The notes below the pieces were generated by a model. It searched no databases, was not told the DNA's origin, and saw nothing but the letters and a program-made list of their open reading frames with translations. Shown here one piece after another: positions 17,444-25,369 of a stretch of DNA of 35,954 nt. The DNA lies in contig CAZGQY010000020.1 in the NCBI GenBank assembly GCA_964528035.1, forward strand, positions 1 through 35,954. The letters run 5' to 3'. Numbering within the stretch: the stretch's first letter is position 1; each line of letters begins with the position of its first letter. This DNA comes from CAZGQY01 sp964528035 (GTDB taxonomy: Bacteria > Pseudomonadota > Gammaproteobacteria > Methylococcales > UBA1147). The position numbers and the translations under genes were made by a program.

Positions 17444-17761
17444 AATCTAACATTCAGGATTAGTAACTACTCAACGAATAAATTACTAAGAATGCGATCT
17501 GTGGATTGATCAGGCTGCTGCAACAAGGATGTTGCAGCAGAGCATAAACGGGTGGTTTCACGCTGCCCTAACAATCGACAGCTTGGATTCTAAGTACGAA
17601 CCGCAATGAGTAGACACTTGGATAAATAAGACTTAAGAGTCCATGTTCCGATTAAGCGCGTACGAATTTCGCGATCTTAATTCGGGACATACTCCCAACG
17701 AGATAGGTATTCGAAATACGGCCAGGCCTTGATATCTGGGTGTGGCCTCCCAGGCAAAATT
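17444..17761. other. Intergenic region between phaB and the beta-propeller gene
   Basis: A convergent gap of 318 bases without a gene. It holds one strong hairpin (17515-17540) near phaB. Nothing else stands out. An AGGCC/GGCCT pair near 17725-17750 could form a weak stem at the 3' end of the beta-propeller gene. Confidence 0.5.
17515..17540 (+). terminator. Hairpin with AAGGAT loop after phaB
   Basis: CTGCTGCAAC and GTTGCAGCAG form a perfect 10-bp stem around AAGGAT. No T-run follows. The loop and its closing bases read ACAAGGATGT, an exact match to the CsrA/RsmA core consensus with GGA in the loop. It may end or protect the phaB transcript, bind CsrA, or both. Confidence 0.55.
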
Positions 17762-18736
17762 TTACCGCGATATAAATTGCCCGAATGCTCTGCTTCCTTC
17801 TCCCGTGTCGATCGATTTTATGACCTTCATTTTTTTTACATCAATCACCGATACCGAGTTACTGAACCAATTTGCCACATACACATGTCTGTCATCAGGA
17901 TGAGTTGCGATACCTTCCGGATATTCTCCAACTTCTATGTTTTTTATAAGCTTAAAAGTGGCTGTATCAATTACGCTGACTGAATCGTCATATTGATTGC
18001 TAACCAGCAGTTTTTTTTCTTTACTGGCGAGCGTCACGGCATAGGGGCGCGCTCCTGTCCGAATTGTTTTAATCTCTTTCAATCTCTGCAGGTCAACTAC
18101 GGAGACATTATTACTCTCAACATTCGCCGTATACAACCTTTTACCAGCAGTATCCACTGCGAGTCCAAAAGGATGTTTGCCTACTTTGACCTCCCCTGTA
18201 ACTCGCAAAGATGAAGTATTAATAATTGAAACAGAGTTACTATCGCGATTGGCAACATAGACCTGATTGCCGTCACTACTGACCGCTACACCGGCTGGCG
18301 CTTTTCCTACTGGAATTGATGCTCTGCGTTGCAGGCTGTGAGCATCGAAAATCAACAAACGATGATTAAACCAATCCGCGATAAAGAGGTTCTTTACTTT
18401 AGCATCCACAGCAACACCCACCAAAGCATCACCCAGCGAAAGCGTATCGATTACGGTATGAGTGTTACCATCGATAACCGATAAGTCTTTACCTTTAGGA
18501 TTAGTGATATATATTCTTGAACCATCATTTGAAACGGCAACTCCTGCCGGTTTCGAACCCACCTTAATCGTGTCGACAACGCGATATTTCTGAGTATCAA
18601 TCACAGATACGGAGTTATCACCTTGATTAGTAATATAGGCAAATACCTCAGCCCCAACCCTGTTTGGCAGTAAAATAAAGACGGCTACTAATAATATAAC
18701 CGCCGATATTTCATGAACCGATAAAGATCTCGTCAT
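17762..18736 (-). CDS. YVTN-family beta-propeller protein, exported
   Basis: 324 residues. A signal peptide (about 10-29, ending VGAE) is followed by seven repeats of about 42 residues. Each carries a YVTN-type strand (YITNQGDNSVSVID, YVANRDSNSVSIIN, YVANWFSNSVSVID) and a linker such as VGSKPAGVAVSNDG, as in a seven-blade propeller. It is probably periplasmic or surface-exposed and may bind a partner protein. It starts five bases after the stop of the MxaD-like gene, so the two form an operon. Such propellers often accompany PQQ-dependent alcohol oxidation genes, but no PQQ dehydrogenase lies here. Function is not known from sequence. Confidence 0.88.
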   Translation of the reverse strand: MTRSLSVHEISAVILLVAVFILLPNRVGAEVFAYITNQGDNSVSVIDTQKYRVVDTIKVGSKPAGVAVSNDGSRIYITNPKGKDLSVIDGNTHTVIDTLSLGDALVGVAVDAKVKNLFIADWFNHRLLIFDAHSLQRRASIPVGKAPAGVAVSSDGNQVYVANRDSNSVSIINTSSLRVTGEVKVGKHPFGLAVDTAGKRLYTANVESNNVSVVDLQRLKEIKTIRTGARPYAVTLASKEKKLLVSNQYDDSVSVIDTATFKLIKNIEVGEYPEGIATHPDDRHVYVANWFSNSVSVIDVKKMKVIKSIDTGEGSRAFGQFISR

Positions 18737-18741
18737 CGGTT

Positions 18742-19392
18742 TTATTTAGCTTCAACCAATTGCTTCAAATTAGCCAAGCTTTTCTTAAACAGATCTGTGA
18801 CAGCGGTTACAGCCACTTCCTCGGTAAGTTCAGGAGGAGGATTATTGTTCATATACCCACGATAAAACCCGCTCTTCCAGGTGACTTCAGAACCGCCGTT
18901 TTTATTGTCCTTCACCATAATGATTGCAGAATAATTAACCACCGGAACGGCTTTTATCTCAACATCTTCACCCGAATATTTAATGGTACTTACTGTACTC
19001 ATATCAGTTATTTTGTACGAATACATCATTTTCTTCGCATTGTATTTCTTAACTACTTCTGAAACGGTTTGTCCGTTATCCATTGTCAGAACTCGAGTAG
19101 CACAGGGGGTCGTTACACTATCAGCATCTTCACCCTTCGCAACCCAAACCTGTGCATTCGAGGCATTTTCCTCACATTTCCCATCACTGGCAGGCGAGTT
19201 TTCCACCTCAGTACTCTTTACCATTGGCAACCAGGACATATCACCGAAATCTTTCAGTTTCTCCCAAACCACATCAGGAGCCGCATCGATATCGATTTTT
19301 TCGACAACCTTTTGCCGTACAGGACCATGAGCAAATACCGCACTACTCATTACCACCAAAACTAGCGGCGCCAGCCGATAAACATTTTTCAT
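18742..19392 (-). CDS. MxaD-like SRPBCC periplasmic protein
   Basis: 216 residues with a signal peptide ending VFAHG (about residue 21). The body is a START/SRPBCC-fold domain: VVEKIDIDAAPDVVWEKLKDFGDMSWLPMV, then a central beta sheet, ending in a long helix (VTDLFKKSLANLKQLVEA). It resembles MxaD, a periplasmic accessory of methanol oxidation, and similar proteins in PQQ-dependent alcohol oxidation clusters. GGAGG lies just before the ATG. First gene of a two-gene operon with the YVTN propeller. No mxa structural genes are in the window, so a direct role in methanol oxidation is not shown. Ligand unknown. Confidence 0.82.
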   Translation of the reverse strand: MKNVYRLAPLVLVVMSSAVFAHGPVRQKVVEKIDIDAAPDVVWEKLKDFGDMSWLPMVKSTEVENSPASDGKCEENASNAQVWVAKGEDADSVTTPCATRVLTMDNGQTVSEVVKKYNAKKMMYSYKITDMSTVSTIKYSGEDVEIKAVPVVNYSAIIMVKDNKNGGSEVTWKSGFYRGYMNNNPPPELTEEVAVTAVTDLFKKSLANLKQLVEAK

Positions 19393-19755
19393 TTTTCCTC
19401 CAAAAGATTCTATTGTTAACGCAAATATTCAATCATGCCAATTTTACTATCGCTTGGCAATCACTAAACTAAATAAAACCTATCTATGCCTATTTTCAAA
19501 TAGTCTGTATGAACCGATTCTGAACTGAAAAGCCTATCCTTAAATATTGGGGCTGGCGGTAGAGACCTGACGAAGGATCTGTCGTTAATTTTACTTCTTG
19601 ACCCACTGGAACCAGGCAACAACGAGGTTTCTTGTTGCTTAAGCAGGCTCCTTTGATCGGCTTAAAACGGACGACTCCCATCTTGAATTAATTGGATACC
19701 GCCTGGAGGTCCATGTGGTTATACTAATCAGGTATCAAAAATAGAACCATCGGCC
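19393..19755. other. Intergenic region with small hairpins, no clear gene
   Basis: A 363-base divergent gap upstream of both the MxaD-like gene and the lipase gene. It has a 7-bp stem (GCAACAA at 19616-19622 with TTGTTGC at 19632-19638, loop nine) and nearby a short CTGG/CCAG palindrome. A 61-codon minus-strand frame crosses it but has no recognisable family. A small RNA cannot be excluded. Confidence 0.4.
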
Positions 19756-21222
19756 ATGTTAAATCCGTTCAGCATCAATTTTAAGTATCGCCAGCCAGGC
19801 GCCGGGCAATGTTTTATCACCCTTCTTATAACTCTATTGATGGGTAGTTGCTCAATAAATCGCGTACCTGATTTGCATCGTTTATATGAAAGACGGCCCC
19901 TGACACGAGACTTTAAAGTAAATGTTAACGAGGTCGAACCCCCGGTTATTCTGGTACATGGTGTTTTTGGGGCACGACTTCGCCATCGTGATACTCACCA
20001 GGAAGCCTGGCCGGGTGGACTCATGTCATTGATGTTCGGTAGCTATGACGGAATCGCCCTGCCAATCGATGAGCACACTTTACAACCCAGTCTCTCTGAA
20101 CTTGAGGCTAATGCCATCACTGACCGCGCTGCTGGCCAAGATTTCTATGGGGCCATAATTAGAACCTTGAACACCGTCGGTGGCTATGTAAAAGGAATAC
20201 CCGGTGAACCCGTCACCGATGCTAAGCGGCGTTACTATGTACTGGCATACGACTGGCGCCAGGATAATGTACAAACCGCGCATCGTCTGGATGAGCTCAT
20301 TAACGCCATTCGTGCTGATTATGCCAATCCCAACCTGCGGGTTGATATCGTAGCGCACAGTATGGGCGGTTTAGCCACTCGCTATTATCTTCGTTACGGC
20401 ACTAGCGACGTACTCGATAGTAATGACTTTCCAATGAATAATCACGGTGCTTCCCGGGTACACAAGGTCATTTTGCTTGGCACCCCCAATCTTGGTTCGG
20501 TTAGTGGGCTGAGTGAATTTCTACGCGGTTTCAAGGTAGGACTACGTAGTATTTCCACCGAAACCCTGGCAACAATGCCAAGTGCTTACCAGTTGTTTCC
20601 TCACCCGATCCGTAGCGCGGTGATCAGCGTTAATGGGAAAATACTTAATCGAGATTTATTTGATGTCAATGTCTGGCGTGCCTTTCAGTGGTCAATCTTT
20701 GATCCACAGGTACGAAACCGAATTATTCAGCGTTTCGATAATCCTCAGCGAGGTATTCAATACCTCGCTACATTGGAGCGTTATTTTGAAAAACACCTTG
20801 AACGTGCCCGGCGTTTTGTCTGGTCATTGACCGTACCGATAGAACACAATCAAGTCCGTCACGTGGTGTTTGGAGGAGATTGTGAGTTAACTCCGGCCCG
20901 GATTGTGATCGAAAACCTAAAAGGTGATTCATTATTACGACTGCATCCACACGAGATTGAAAATCCTCAACCAGACATTGATTATGAAAAATTGATGTTG
21001 GAGCCAGGGGATGGCCGCGTCACTAAGCCCTCATTGTTTGCTCGCGACGCGCTTGACCCTACGATCCCTCGGCACCGCTATAGCTATTTCCCAATGGATC
21101 ACTCGATTCTACTGTGTGAATCCCACGACCATCTGACCGGGAATATCAGTTTTCAAAATAACCTGCTCAATATTTTGTTAACTCGTGATCAGCCATTGAC
21201 ACCAGGAAACATGACGCAGTAA
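19756..21222 (+). CDS. LCAT-like lipase/acyltransferase, probable lipoprotein
   Basis: 488 residues of the lecithin:cholesterol acyltransferase / PDAT alpha/beta-hydrolase family. The hydrophobic stretch 20-30 ends in MGSC, an acceptable though not ideal lipobox with Cys32. Motifs: PPVILVHGVFGARL (about 62-75) for the oxyanion site, YDWRQD (165-170), nucleophile Ser202 in AHSMGGLATRYYLRYG, GTPNLGS, then GDGRVTKPS carrying the acid Asp and PMDHSILL carrying the His near the C-terminus. So the triad is complete. It probably acts on phospholipid or wax-type acyl esters at the cell envelope; hydrolase and transferase cannot be told apart. The start has only a weak ribosome site. It stands alone, convergent with the AraC-type regulator gene. 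Confidence 0.85.
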   Translation: MLNPFSINFKYRQPGAGQCFITLLITLLMGSCSINRVPDLHRLYERRPLTRDFKVNVNEVEPPVILVHGVFGARLRHRDTHQEAWPGGLMSLMFGSYDGIALPIDEHTLQPSLSELEANAITDRAAGQDFYGAIIRTLNTVGGYVKGIPGEPVTDAKRRYYVLAYDWRQDNVQTAHRLDELINAIRADYANPNLRVDIVAHSMGGLATRYYLRYGTSDVLDSNDFPMNNHGASRVHKVILLGTPNLGSVSGLSEFLRGFKVGLRSISTETLATMPSAYQLFPHPIRSAVISVNGKILNRDLFDVNVWRAFQWSIFDPQVRNRIIQRFDNPQRGIQYLATLERYFEKHLERARRFVWSLTVPIEHNQVRHVVFGGDCELTPARIVIENLKGDSLLRLHPHEIENPQPDIDYEKLMLEPGDGRVTKPSLFARDALDPTIPRHRYSYFPMDHSILLCESHDHLTGNISFQNNLLNILLTRDQPLTPGNMTQ

Positions 21223-21289
21223 TTTCACCCCAGAAGGACCATTAACTGGTGACATTTTAATCTTTTTATTTTTCCCGGCAAATTCTCAT

Positions 21290-22246
21290 CTAATCCTCTT
21301 CAACACTTAGCTTGCTTGCCGATTGCCTAAGTTCACTGGGTGTGCAGTCAAACTGTCGATAGAACGCCTTGCCCATCGTTCTGGCTGATGCGAACCCAAC
21401 CGATTCAGCAATTTCTTCCAACGGTGCAGAAGTATATTTTACTTTATTGTAGGCTTTAGTTAATCGCCAACTGGTAATATACGCAATCGGGGTAACTCCG
21501 ACGGTGTCCTGGAAATGTCGACCCAGAGTAGCTCGAGACATACCCACCTGTTCTCCAAGTAGAGATAAAGACCAGTTGAATTCAGGCTTCTGATGAATCA
21601 AAGATAGTGCCTGTTTAATACGGCGGTCGCGAAGAGCAGCAAAAAAACCCAATGCCGATTCATTGTCGATAATATACCGATTTAGCAGCTGCAAAAATAA
21701 TACCTCCGTGAGCCGGTCAATGATGGGACGACTGTGACTCGGAGTTTTCTGCATCTCCGCATCAATTAAGTTGACTATTATCCATATTGGGTCTGATGGT
21801 TTAATATGACTAAAATGCAAAACCTTAGGAAGCGAGTCGAGTATAGGGTGCGTTGATTCCGTGTCGAAATGCACCAGTCCACACATCAGCCGATTTGTGA
21901 TTATTCCCTCCTGAAAAAAAGGCGTGTCTAACTCACAGGCCTCACCAGCACGTTGGCTGGGAATTAGCTCGCGTCCCGGCTGATCGGCAATCCAATGGTC
22001 ATTACCATTCGGAAGCATGATGATGTCCATTTCGTTTACTGAAATTGGTTCATCTTCAGCACTACCGACGAAGCAAGTTCCAGACAATGCAATATGGAAC
22101 CGAGGTGATTCCATTTGTGCAAGCGACATTCCCCAGGGGGCGGCAAGTTCCGAACGAAAAAATATGGAACCACAAAAACGTAAGGTCTCCAGAATATTAC
22201 CGAGAACGTCAAAATTAGAATATTTGTAATTGATTCGATCAGACAC
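21290..22246 (-). CDS. AraC-family transcriptional regulator with cupin sensor
   Basis: 318 residues from a GTG at 22246, preceded by GGAGG with nine bases of spacing; this fits better than the ATG at 22288, which adds a tail without support. The N-terminal half is a cupin of the type seen in many AraC regulators (FRSELAAPWGMSL, then FHIALSGTCFVG, then a NEMDIIMLPNGNDHWIAD strand pair). The C-terminal 100 residues hold two helix-turn-helix motifs (WSLSLLGEQVGMSRATLGRHF and PLEEIAESVGFASARTMGKAF), ending FDCTPSELRQ. It is divergent from the cytochrome P460 gene over 126 bases, with a perfect dyad next to its own ribosome site. It may regulate that gene and itself. The effector is not known. 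Confidence 0.9.
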   Translation of the reverse strand: MSDRINYKYSNFDVLGNILETLRFCGSIFFRSELAAPWGMSLAQMESPRFHIALSGTCFVGSAEDEPISVNEMDIIMLPNGNDHWIADQPGRELIPSQRAGEACELDTPFFQEGIITNRLMCGLVHFDTESTHPILDSLPKVLHFSHIKPSDPIWIIVNLIDAEMQKTPSHSRPIIDRLTEVLFLQLLNRYIIDNESALGFFAALRDRRIKQALSLIHQKPEFNWSLSLLGEQVGMSRATLGRHFQDTVGVTPIAYITSWRLTKAYNKVKYTSAPLEEIAESVGFASARTMGKAFYRQFDCTPSELRQSASKLSVEED

Positions 22247-22261
22247 TTTTTCGAGCCTCCA

Positions 22262-22275
22262 GAATACCTGTATTC
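22262..22275. promoter_or_regulatory. Perfect dyad GAATAC-CT-GTATTC, possible operator
   Basis: A 6-2-6 perfect inverted repeat directly beside the Shine-Dalgarno of the AraC-type gene, in the 126-base divergent gap. A second short dyad, AGCCG (22305-22309) and CGGCT (22316-22320), lies further on. The position suits autoregulation, although AraC proteins more often use direct repeats. Confidence 0.35.
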
Positions 22276-22372
22276 GTCTAATGTCCACGCATAATGTACG
22301 CCTGAGCCGAAACCACGGCTTTGCATTATTTTAAACGCTTCATTGCATTCGTTATACATGGGGAGATTAAAG

Positions 22373-22993
22373 GTGAATACACAAACAATCAAATGGTATG
22401 CGATCTTTGGCGCACTGTGTGGATTGATTTTTCATGCATTACCAGTCTGGGCTGAAGATTCACAGGCTGTCTTTACTATCAAGGACGGGGAATTACAACG
22501 CCCAACAGGTTATCGTGAATGGGTTTATGTTGGCACACCGGTAACACCAAATGATATGAATAACGGCAAAGCAGCCTTCCCTGAATTTCACAATGTTTAT
22601 ATTGATCCAATAAGTTGGGCAAATTGGAAGAAAACCGGAGAATTTCGTGATGGAACAATTTTAATTAAGGAGCTCGTTAGTGTCGGTTCAAAAGTGGCTG
22701 TCAGTGGCAATGGCTATTTTCAGGGCAAATTTATCGGACTTGAGGCAATTATTAAAAGCAAAAGCCATTTTCCGGAAGAACCCGGTAATTGGGCGTTTTT
22801 CAGTTTCTCTACAAAGGATCATCAGACTTTGAAAACCAAAGCAAAGCCACTTCCCACGGCGGCCTGCAATAGCTGCCATGGTGCGTCAGCAGCTAATGAT
22901 TTCGTATTCACTCAATATTATCCCGTGCTCAGTGCAGGCAAAGCTGCTGGCGATGCAGCGACCGGAGGTGTTAAATCACGATTAACAGATTAG
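22373..22993 (+). CDS. Cytochrome P460-like c-type haem protein
   Basis: 206 residues from a GTG at 22373, which has GGGGAG seven bases upstream; the open frame extends back to a TTG at 22343 without support. A signal peptide (cleavage after VWA, about residue 27) sends it to the periplasm. The domain resembles cytochrome P460: REWVYVGTPVTPND, FHNVYIDPISWANWKKTGEFRDGTILIKEL, and the single haem-c motif CNSCH (165-169) near the C-terminus, followed by FVFTQYYPVL. P460 proteins oxidise hydroxylamine or nitric oxide in ammonia oxidisers and methanotrophs, but many homologues are uncharacterised. The cross-linking Lys cannot be confirmed by eye. Divergent from the AraC regulator and upstream of the bufferin operon. 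Confidence 0.85.
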   Translation: MNTQTIKWYAIFGALCGLIFHALPVWAEDSQAVFTIKDGELQRPTGYREWVYVGTPVTPNDMNNGKAAFPEFHNVYIDPISWANWKKTGEFRDGTILIKELVSVGSKVAVSGNGYFQGKFIGLEAIIKSKSHFPEEPGNWAFFSFSTKDHQTLKTKAKPLPTAACNSCHGASAANDFVFTQYYPVLSAGKAAGDAATGGVKSRLTD

Positions 22994-23120
22994 TTGTCGA
23001 GAATAAAAACGAATATATTTTCAATTGAACGCTTGCTATGAGTACTATTTAATTAGACTTAGACGCGACTACATGTTTATGTTTTAGTGACAATAAGGAA
23101 AGTTTCGCTTGTTAGTGTTT

Positions 23121-23148
23121 CACCAATTGCCAGGATTGCAAGTTGGTG
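23121..23148 (+). promoter_or_regulatory. bufA leader hairpin with CAGGATT loop
   Basis: CACCAATTGC pairs with GCAAGTTGGTG, ten base pairs with one bulged G (23142), enclosing the seven-base loop CAGGATT (23131-23137). Outer GTG (23115-23117) and CAC (23151-23153) can extend it. It ends 24 bases before the bufA ATG. GGA in an apical loop is the shape of CsrA/RsmA sites. A second GGA lies in the Shine-Dalgarno (CGGAG, 23161-23165). Confidence 0.5.
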
Positions 23149-23172
23149 TTCACAATTATTCGGAGTAAATTC

Positions 23173-23424
23173 ATGAAAGTAAAAAACGCAACCAGTATTG
23201 GCCTTGCTATCGCGGCTGCCAGCCTTTTCGCCACTGCACCAATTTCCGCCGAGGAAAGTGGTGAAGCCCAGGTACACTGTTACGGTATTAACGGATGCAA
23301 AGGACAAAATGACTGTAAAACTGCAGAGAACGCTTGCAAAGGGCAAGCCGTTTGTAAAGGTCATGGTTTTAAGGCCACGACAGAAAAAGAATGTGCGGAG
23401 CAAGGTGGCACAGTTGGTGAATAG
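23173..23424 (+). CDS. bufA: Bufferin precursor peptide (DUF2282 type)
   Basis: 83 residues from the ATG at 23173 with GGAG seven bases upstream; the in-frame start at 23143 is poorer. It has a signal peptide (about 1-26, APISA-EE), then a small core with six Cys at 36, 42, 48, 55, 61 and 74. The first five have near-regular spacing of six or seven in repeats such as GCKGQNDCKT and ACKGQAVCKG. This matches DUF2282 bufferins, copper-binding ribosomal peptides in which an MNIO enzyme converts Cys to thiooxazole before export (known for the family). It is followed by the maturase, its partner and a DoxX protein. A hairpin precedes the gene and another follows it. Probably copper-responsive, but no sensor is evident. 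Confidence 0.92.
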   Translation: MKVKNATSIGLAIAAASLFATAPISAEESGEAQVHCYGINGCKGQNDCKTAENACKGQAVCKGHGFKATTEKECAEQGGTVGE

Positions 23425-23439
23425 TCATTAACAAATGCA

Positions 23440-23467
23440 ATCAAGGATGGATTTATCCATCCTTGAT
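23440..23467 (+). promoter_or_regulatory. Perfect hairpin between bufA and bufB
   Basis: ATCAAGGATGGAT, two T, then the exact complement ATCCATCCTTGAT: 13 perfect base pairs. It starts 15 bases after the bufA stop and ends seven bases before the bufB ATG. No T-run follows. It likely lowers or protects transcripts so that precursor mRNA exceeds maturase mRNA, as is common between peptide and enzyme genes. It also buries AAGGATGG, the only purine-rich stretch near bufB. Confidence 0.6.
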
Positions 23468-23474
23468 GTATTGA

Positions 23475-24353
23475 ATGAATAATGCAATGAAGACTATCAA
23501 TAATTCAGAATTGGTTTCAGCCCCTACAGATAGGCCCTATTTAGGCTATGGACTGGGTTTGCGCCATGACTATTATGAAACAATTCTATCGGAAAAACCG
23601 GCCATCGACTGGTTTGAAGTACTATCAGAAAATTATATGGTCGACGGTGGTAAACCGCTCTATTATCTGGATCGAATCAGAGCGGATTATCCGATTGTTA
23701 TGCACGGCGTATCGCTCTCAATTGGCGGCACGGACGCGCTTGATCCAAATTATTTACACCAGTTAAAGCAACTTGCATCGCGATCAGAACCGGAATGGAT
23801 ATCTGATCACCTGTGTTGGACCGGCCACGGCGGTCATAATTTCCATGATTTGATGCCGTTGCCCTATACGGAAGAAGCGGTAAGCCATGTTGCTGACCGT
23901 GTAGGACAGGTTCAGGACTACTTAGGCCGCCAAATCTTATTGGAAAATGTTTCCAGCTATGTAAACTACCAGGCCTCTCATTTAACAGAATGGGATTTTT
24001 TTACCGCTGTGACCGAACAGGCCGATTGTTTGATGTTACTCGATATCAATAATGTATATGTCAGCGCGGTTAATCACGGCTTTGATCCTCTAGACTATCT
24101 ATACAACATACCTTCTAAGAGAGTTAGGCAGTTTCACTTGAGTGGCCACAAAAATTATGATCATTATATCATCGATACTCACGATCATCCGGTGATAAAG
24201 CCCGTGTGGGATTTGTACGAAAAAGCCCTCACAAGATTCGGTCCTGTATCTACCTTACTTGAGCGGGACGACCATTTGCCACCTTTATCTGATTTAATGG
24301 TAGAACTGCAGCAAGCACGGAATATTGGCGATCAACTATTCGACGCGCCGTAA
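23475..24353 (+). CDS. bufB: Bufferin maturase, MNIO enzyme (DUF692)
   Basis: 292 residues. It is a TIM-barrel multinuclear non-haem iron oxidative enzyme of the DUF692 family, which modifies Cys residues of the bufferin precursor. Landmarks: GLGLRHDYYETIL, WFEVLSENYM, MHGVSLSIGG (first metal-ligand His), SDHLCWTGHGGHNFHDLMPLPYTEE, LLENVSSY, LMLLDINNVYVSAVNHGFD, FHLSGHKN, IDTHDHPV and TLLERDD. These carry the His, Asp and Glu ligands usual for the family. Two in-frame ATGs (23475, 23487) are possible and neither has a good ribosome site, so low translation or dependence on the preceding hairpin is suggested. The stop overlaps the bufC start by one base. Confidence 0.93.
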   Translation: MNNAMKTINNSELVSAPTDRPYLGYGLGLRHDYYETILSEKPAIDWFEVLSENYMVDGGKPLYYLDRIRADYPIVMHGVSLSIGGTDALDPNYLHQLKQLASRSEPEWISDHLCWTGHGGHNFHDLMPLPYTEEAVSHVADRVGQVQDYLGRQILLENVSSYVNYQASHLTEWDFFTAVTEQADCLMLLDINNVYVSAVNHGFDPLDYLYNIPSKRVRQFHLSGHKNYDHYIIDTHDHPVIKPVWDLYEKALTRFGPVSTLLERDDHLPPLSDLMVELQQARNIGDQLFDAP

Positions 24354-25132
24354 TGACTAATTTACATACGCTTCAGACGGCTTTTAAAAAATATCTGTTA
24401 GGAGAAAGCAACGAGATTGCCGATCTCATCGTGAGTACACCAAATCTGAGCAGTGAAAACAGATTAGCCATCTATAGTAATGCTTATTATGCACGGTTAG
24501 TTGAGATTCTGGCAAAGGACTATGCCGCCCTGAATTACGTAATGGGAAATGACGAGTTTCGCCGTGTATGTCTAGAGTACATAGAAGAATTTCCTTCGAA
24601 GTATTACTCGTTACGTTGGTTTGGACAAGACCTTGGCCAATTTTTGGCCAGCCATAAAATGAACGGTTCGCAGCCCTATCTGGCAGAACTGGCGACATTT
24701 GAATGGGCGTTCGTTGAGGCTTTCGACGCAAAAGACGTTGAAGTGTCTGTTATTGAAGACGCCAAAGAAATACCCCCTGAAAGTTGGCCAGATCTGAGAA
24801 TGATGCTTCACCCGTCAGTAAGATGGGTAAGCTGTTCCTGGAATTGCCTGGAAATGTGGCAGTCAATGAAAAATGATTTAGCCATTCCCGTTCCAGAACT
24901 TCTTAGCATTAAGGTCAGTTACCTTATGTGGAGACAAGGATTGAATACCACTTACAGGTCGTTAGGCGCAGATGAAGCGGCCGGATTGGAACTTGTTTCT
25001 CAAGGAGCCAATTTTGAAAAATTGTGTAATTCCTTGGCTCAATGGCTAACACCCGAAGAAACCGCATTACGGGCCGCGAGTTTATTTAAAACTTGGTTAG
25101 CCGATGGATTAATTATTCAAATAGTTCTTTAA
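24353..25132 (+). CDS. bufC: Bufferin maturase partner (DUF2063)
   Basis: 259 residues. The N-terminal part (LHTLQTAFKKYLLG, then RLAIYSNAYYARLVEILAKDYAALNYVMGNDEFRRVC, then YYSLRWFGQDLGQFL) is the DUF2063 domain once described as putative DNA-binding. In bufferin operons it serves as the partner that brings the precursor to the maturase. The C-terminal part (from about 165) is a wHTH-like domain typical of BufC/HvfC proteins (VPELLSIKVSYLMWRQGLNTTYRSL, then a terminal helical bundle). Its ATG overlaps the bufB stop (TAATG), so the two are translationally coupled. No signal peptide; cytoplasmic complex with BufB expected. Confidence 0.9.
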   Translation: MTNLHTLQTAFKKYLLGESNEIADLIVSTPNLSSENRLAIYSNAYYARLVEILAKDYAALNYVMGNDEFRRVCLEYIEEFPSKYYSLRWFGQDLGQFLASHKMNGSQPYLAELATFEWAFVEAFDAKDVEVSVIEDAKEIPPESWPDLRMMLHPSVRWVSCSWNCLEMWQSMKNDLAIPVPELLSIKVSYLMWRQGLNTTYRSLGADEAAGLELVSQGANFEKLCNSLAQWLTPEETALRAASLFKTWLADGLIIQIVL

Positions 25133-25369
25133 TTGGAAAGCTTAGAATAGTGCGAGGCGAGCGAGTTTTATACTTTGCAATTTGCACGGAGTTCAGAAAG
25201 ATTACGCTGAAATTGGGACGATTTTTAAGTAAAAGCAAAAACTGTACGGGTATCGGGCTCGAACCCTATGCAGATATGCGCCTATTTATATAATTTCACT
25301 CAATCTGTCAGTAATGCGCAGCTTGTCGGGTCTAATTAAAATACAACAAAATCACTAAGGGAGAACACA

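Noticed and set aside
19496..19681. 61-codon minus-strand frame in the gap before the lipase gene
   Set aside because: No recognisable family, signal or convincing ribosome site; more likely a chance frame in a region with small hairpins.
23077..23403. Open frames on both strands overlapping the bufferin precursor
   Set aside because: The plus-frame precursor has a signal peptide, Cys pattern and ribosome site; the others are shadows without these features.
25250..25275. GGGCTCGAACCC, similar to a tRNA T-arm
   Set aside because: Only about three stem pairs form with a seven-base loop, and no acceptor, D or anticodon arm can be drawn around it.
25093..25293. 66-codon frame after bufC
   Set aside because: It overlaps the bufC end in another frame, has no ribosome site and no recognisable sequence features.
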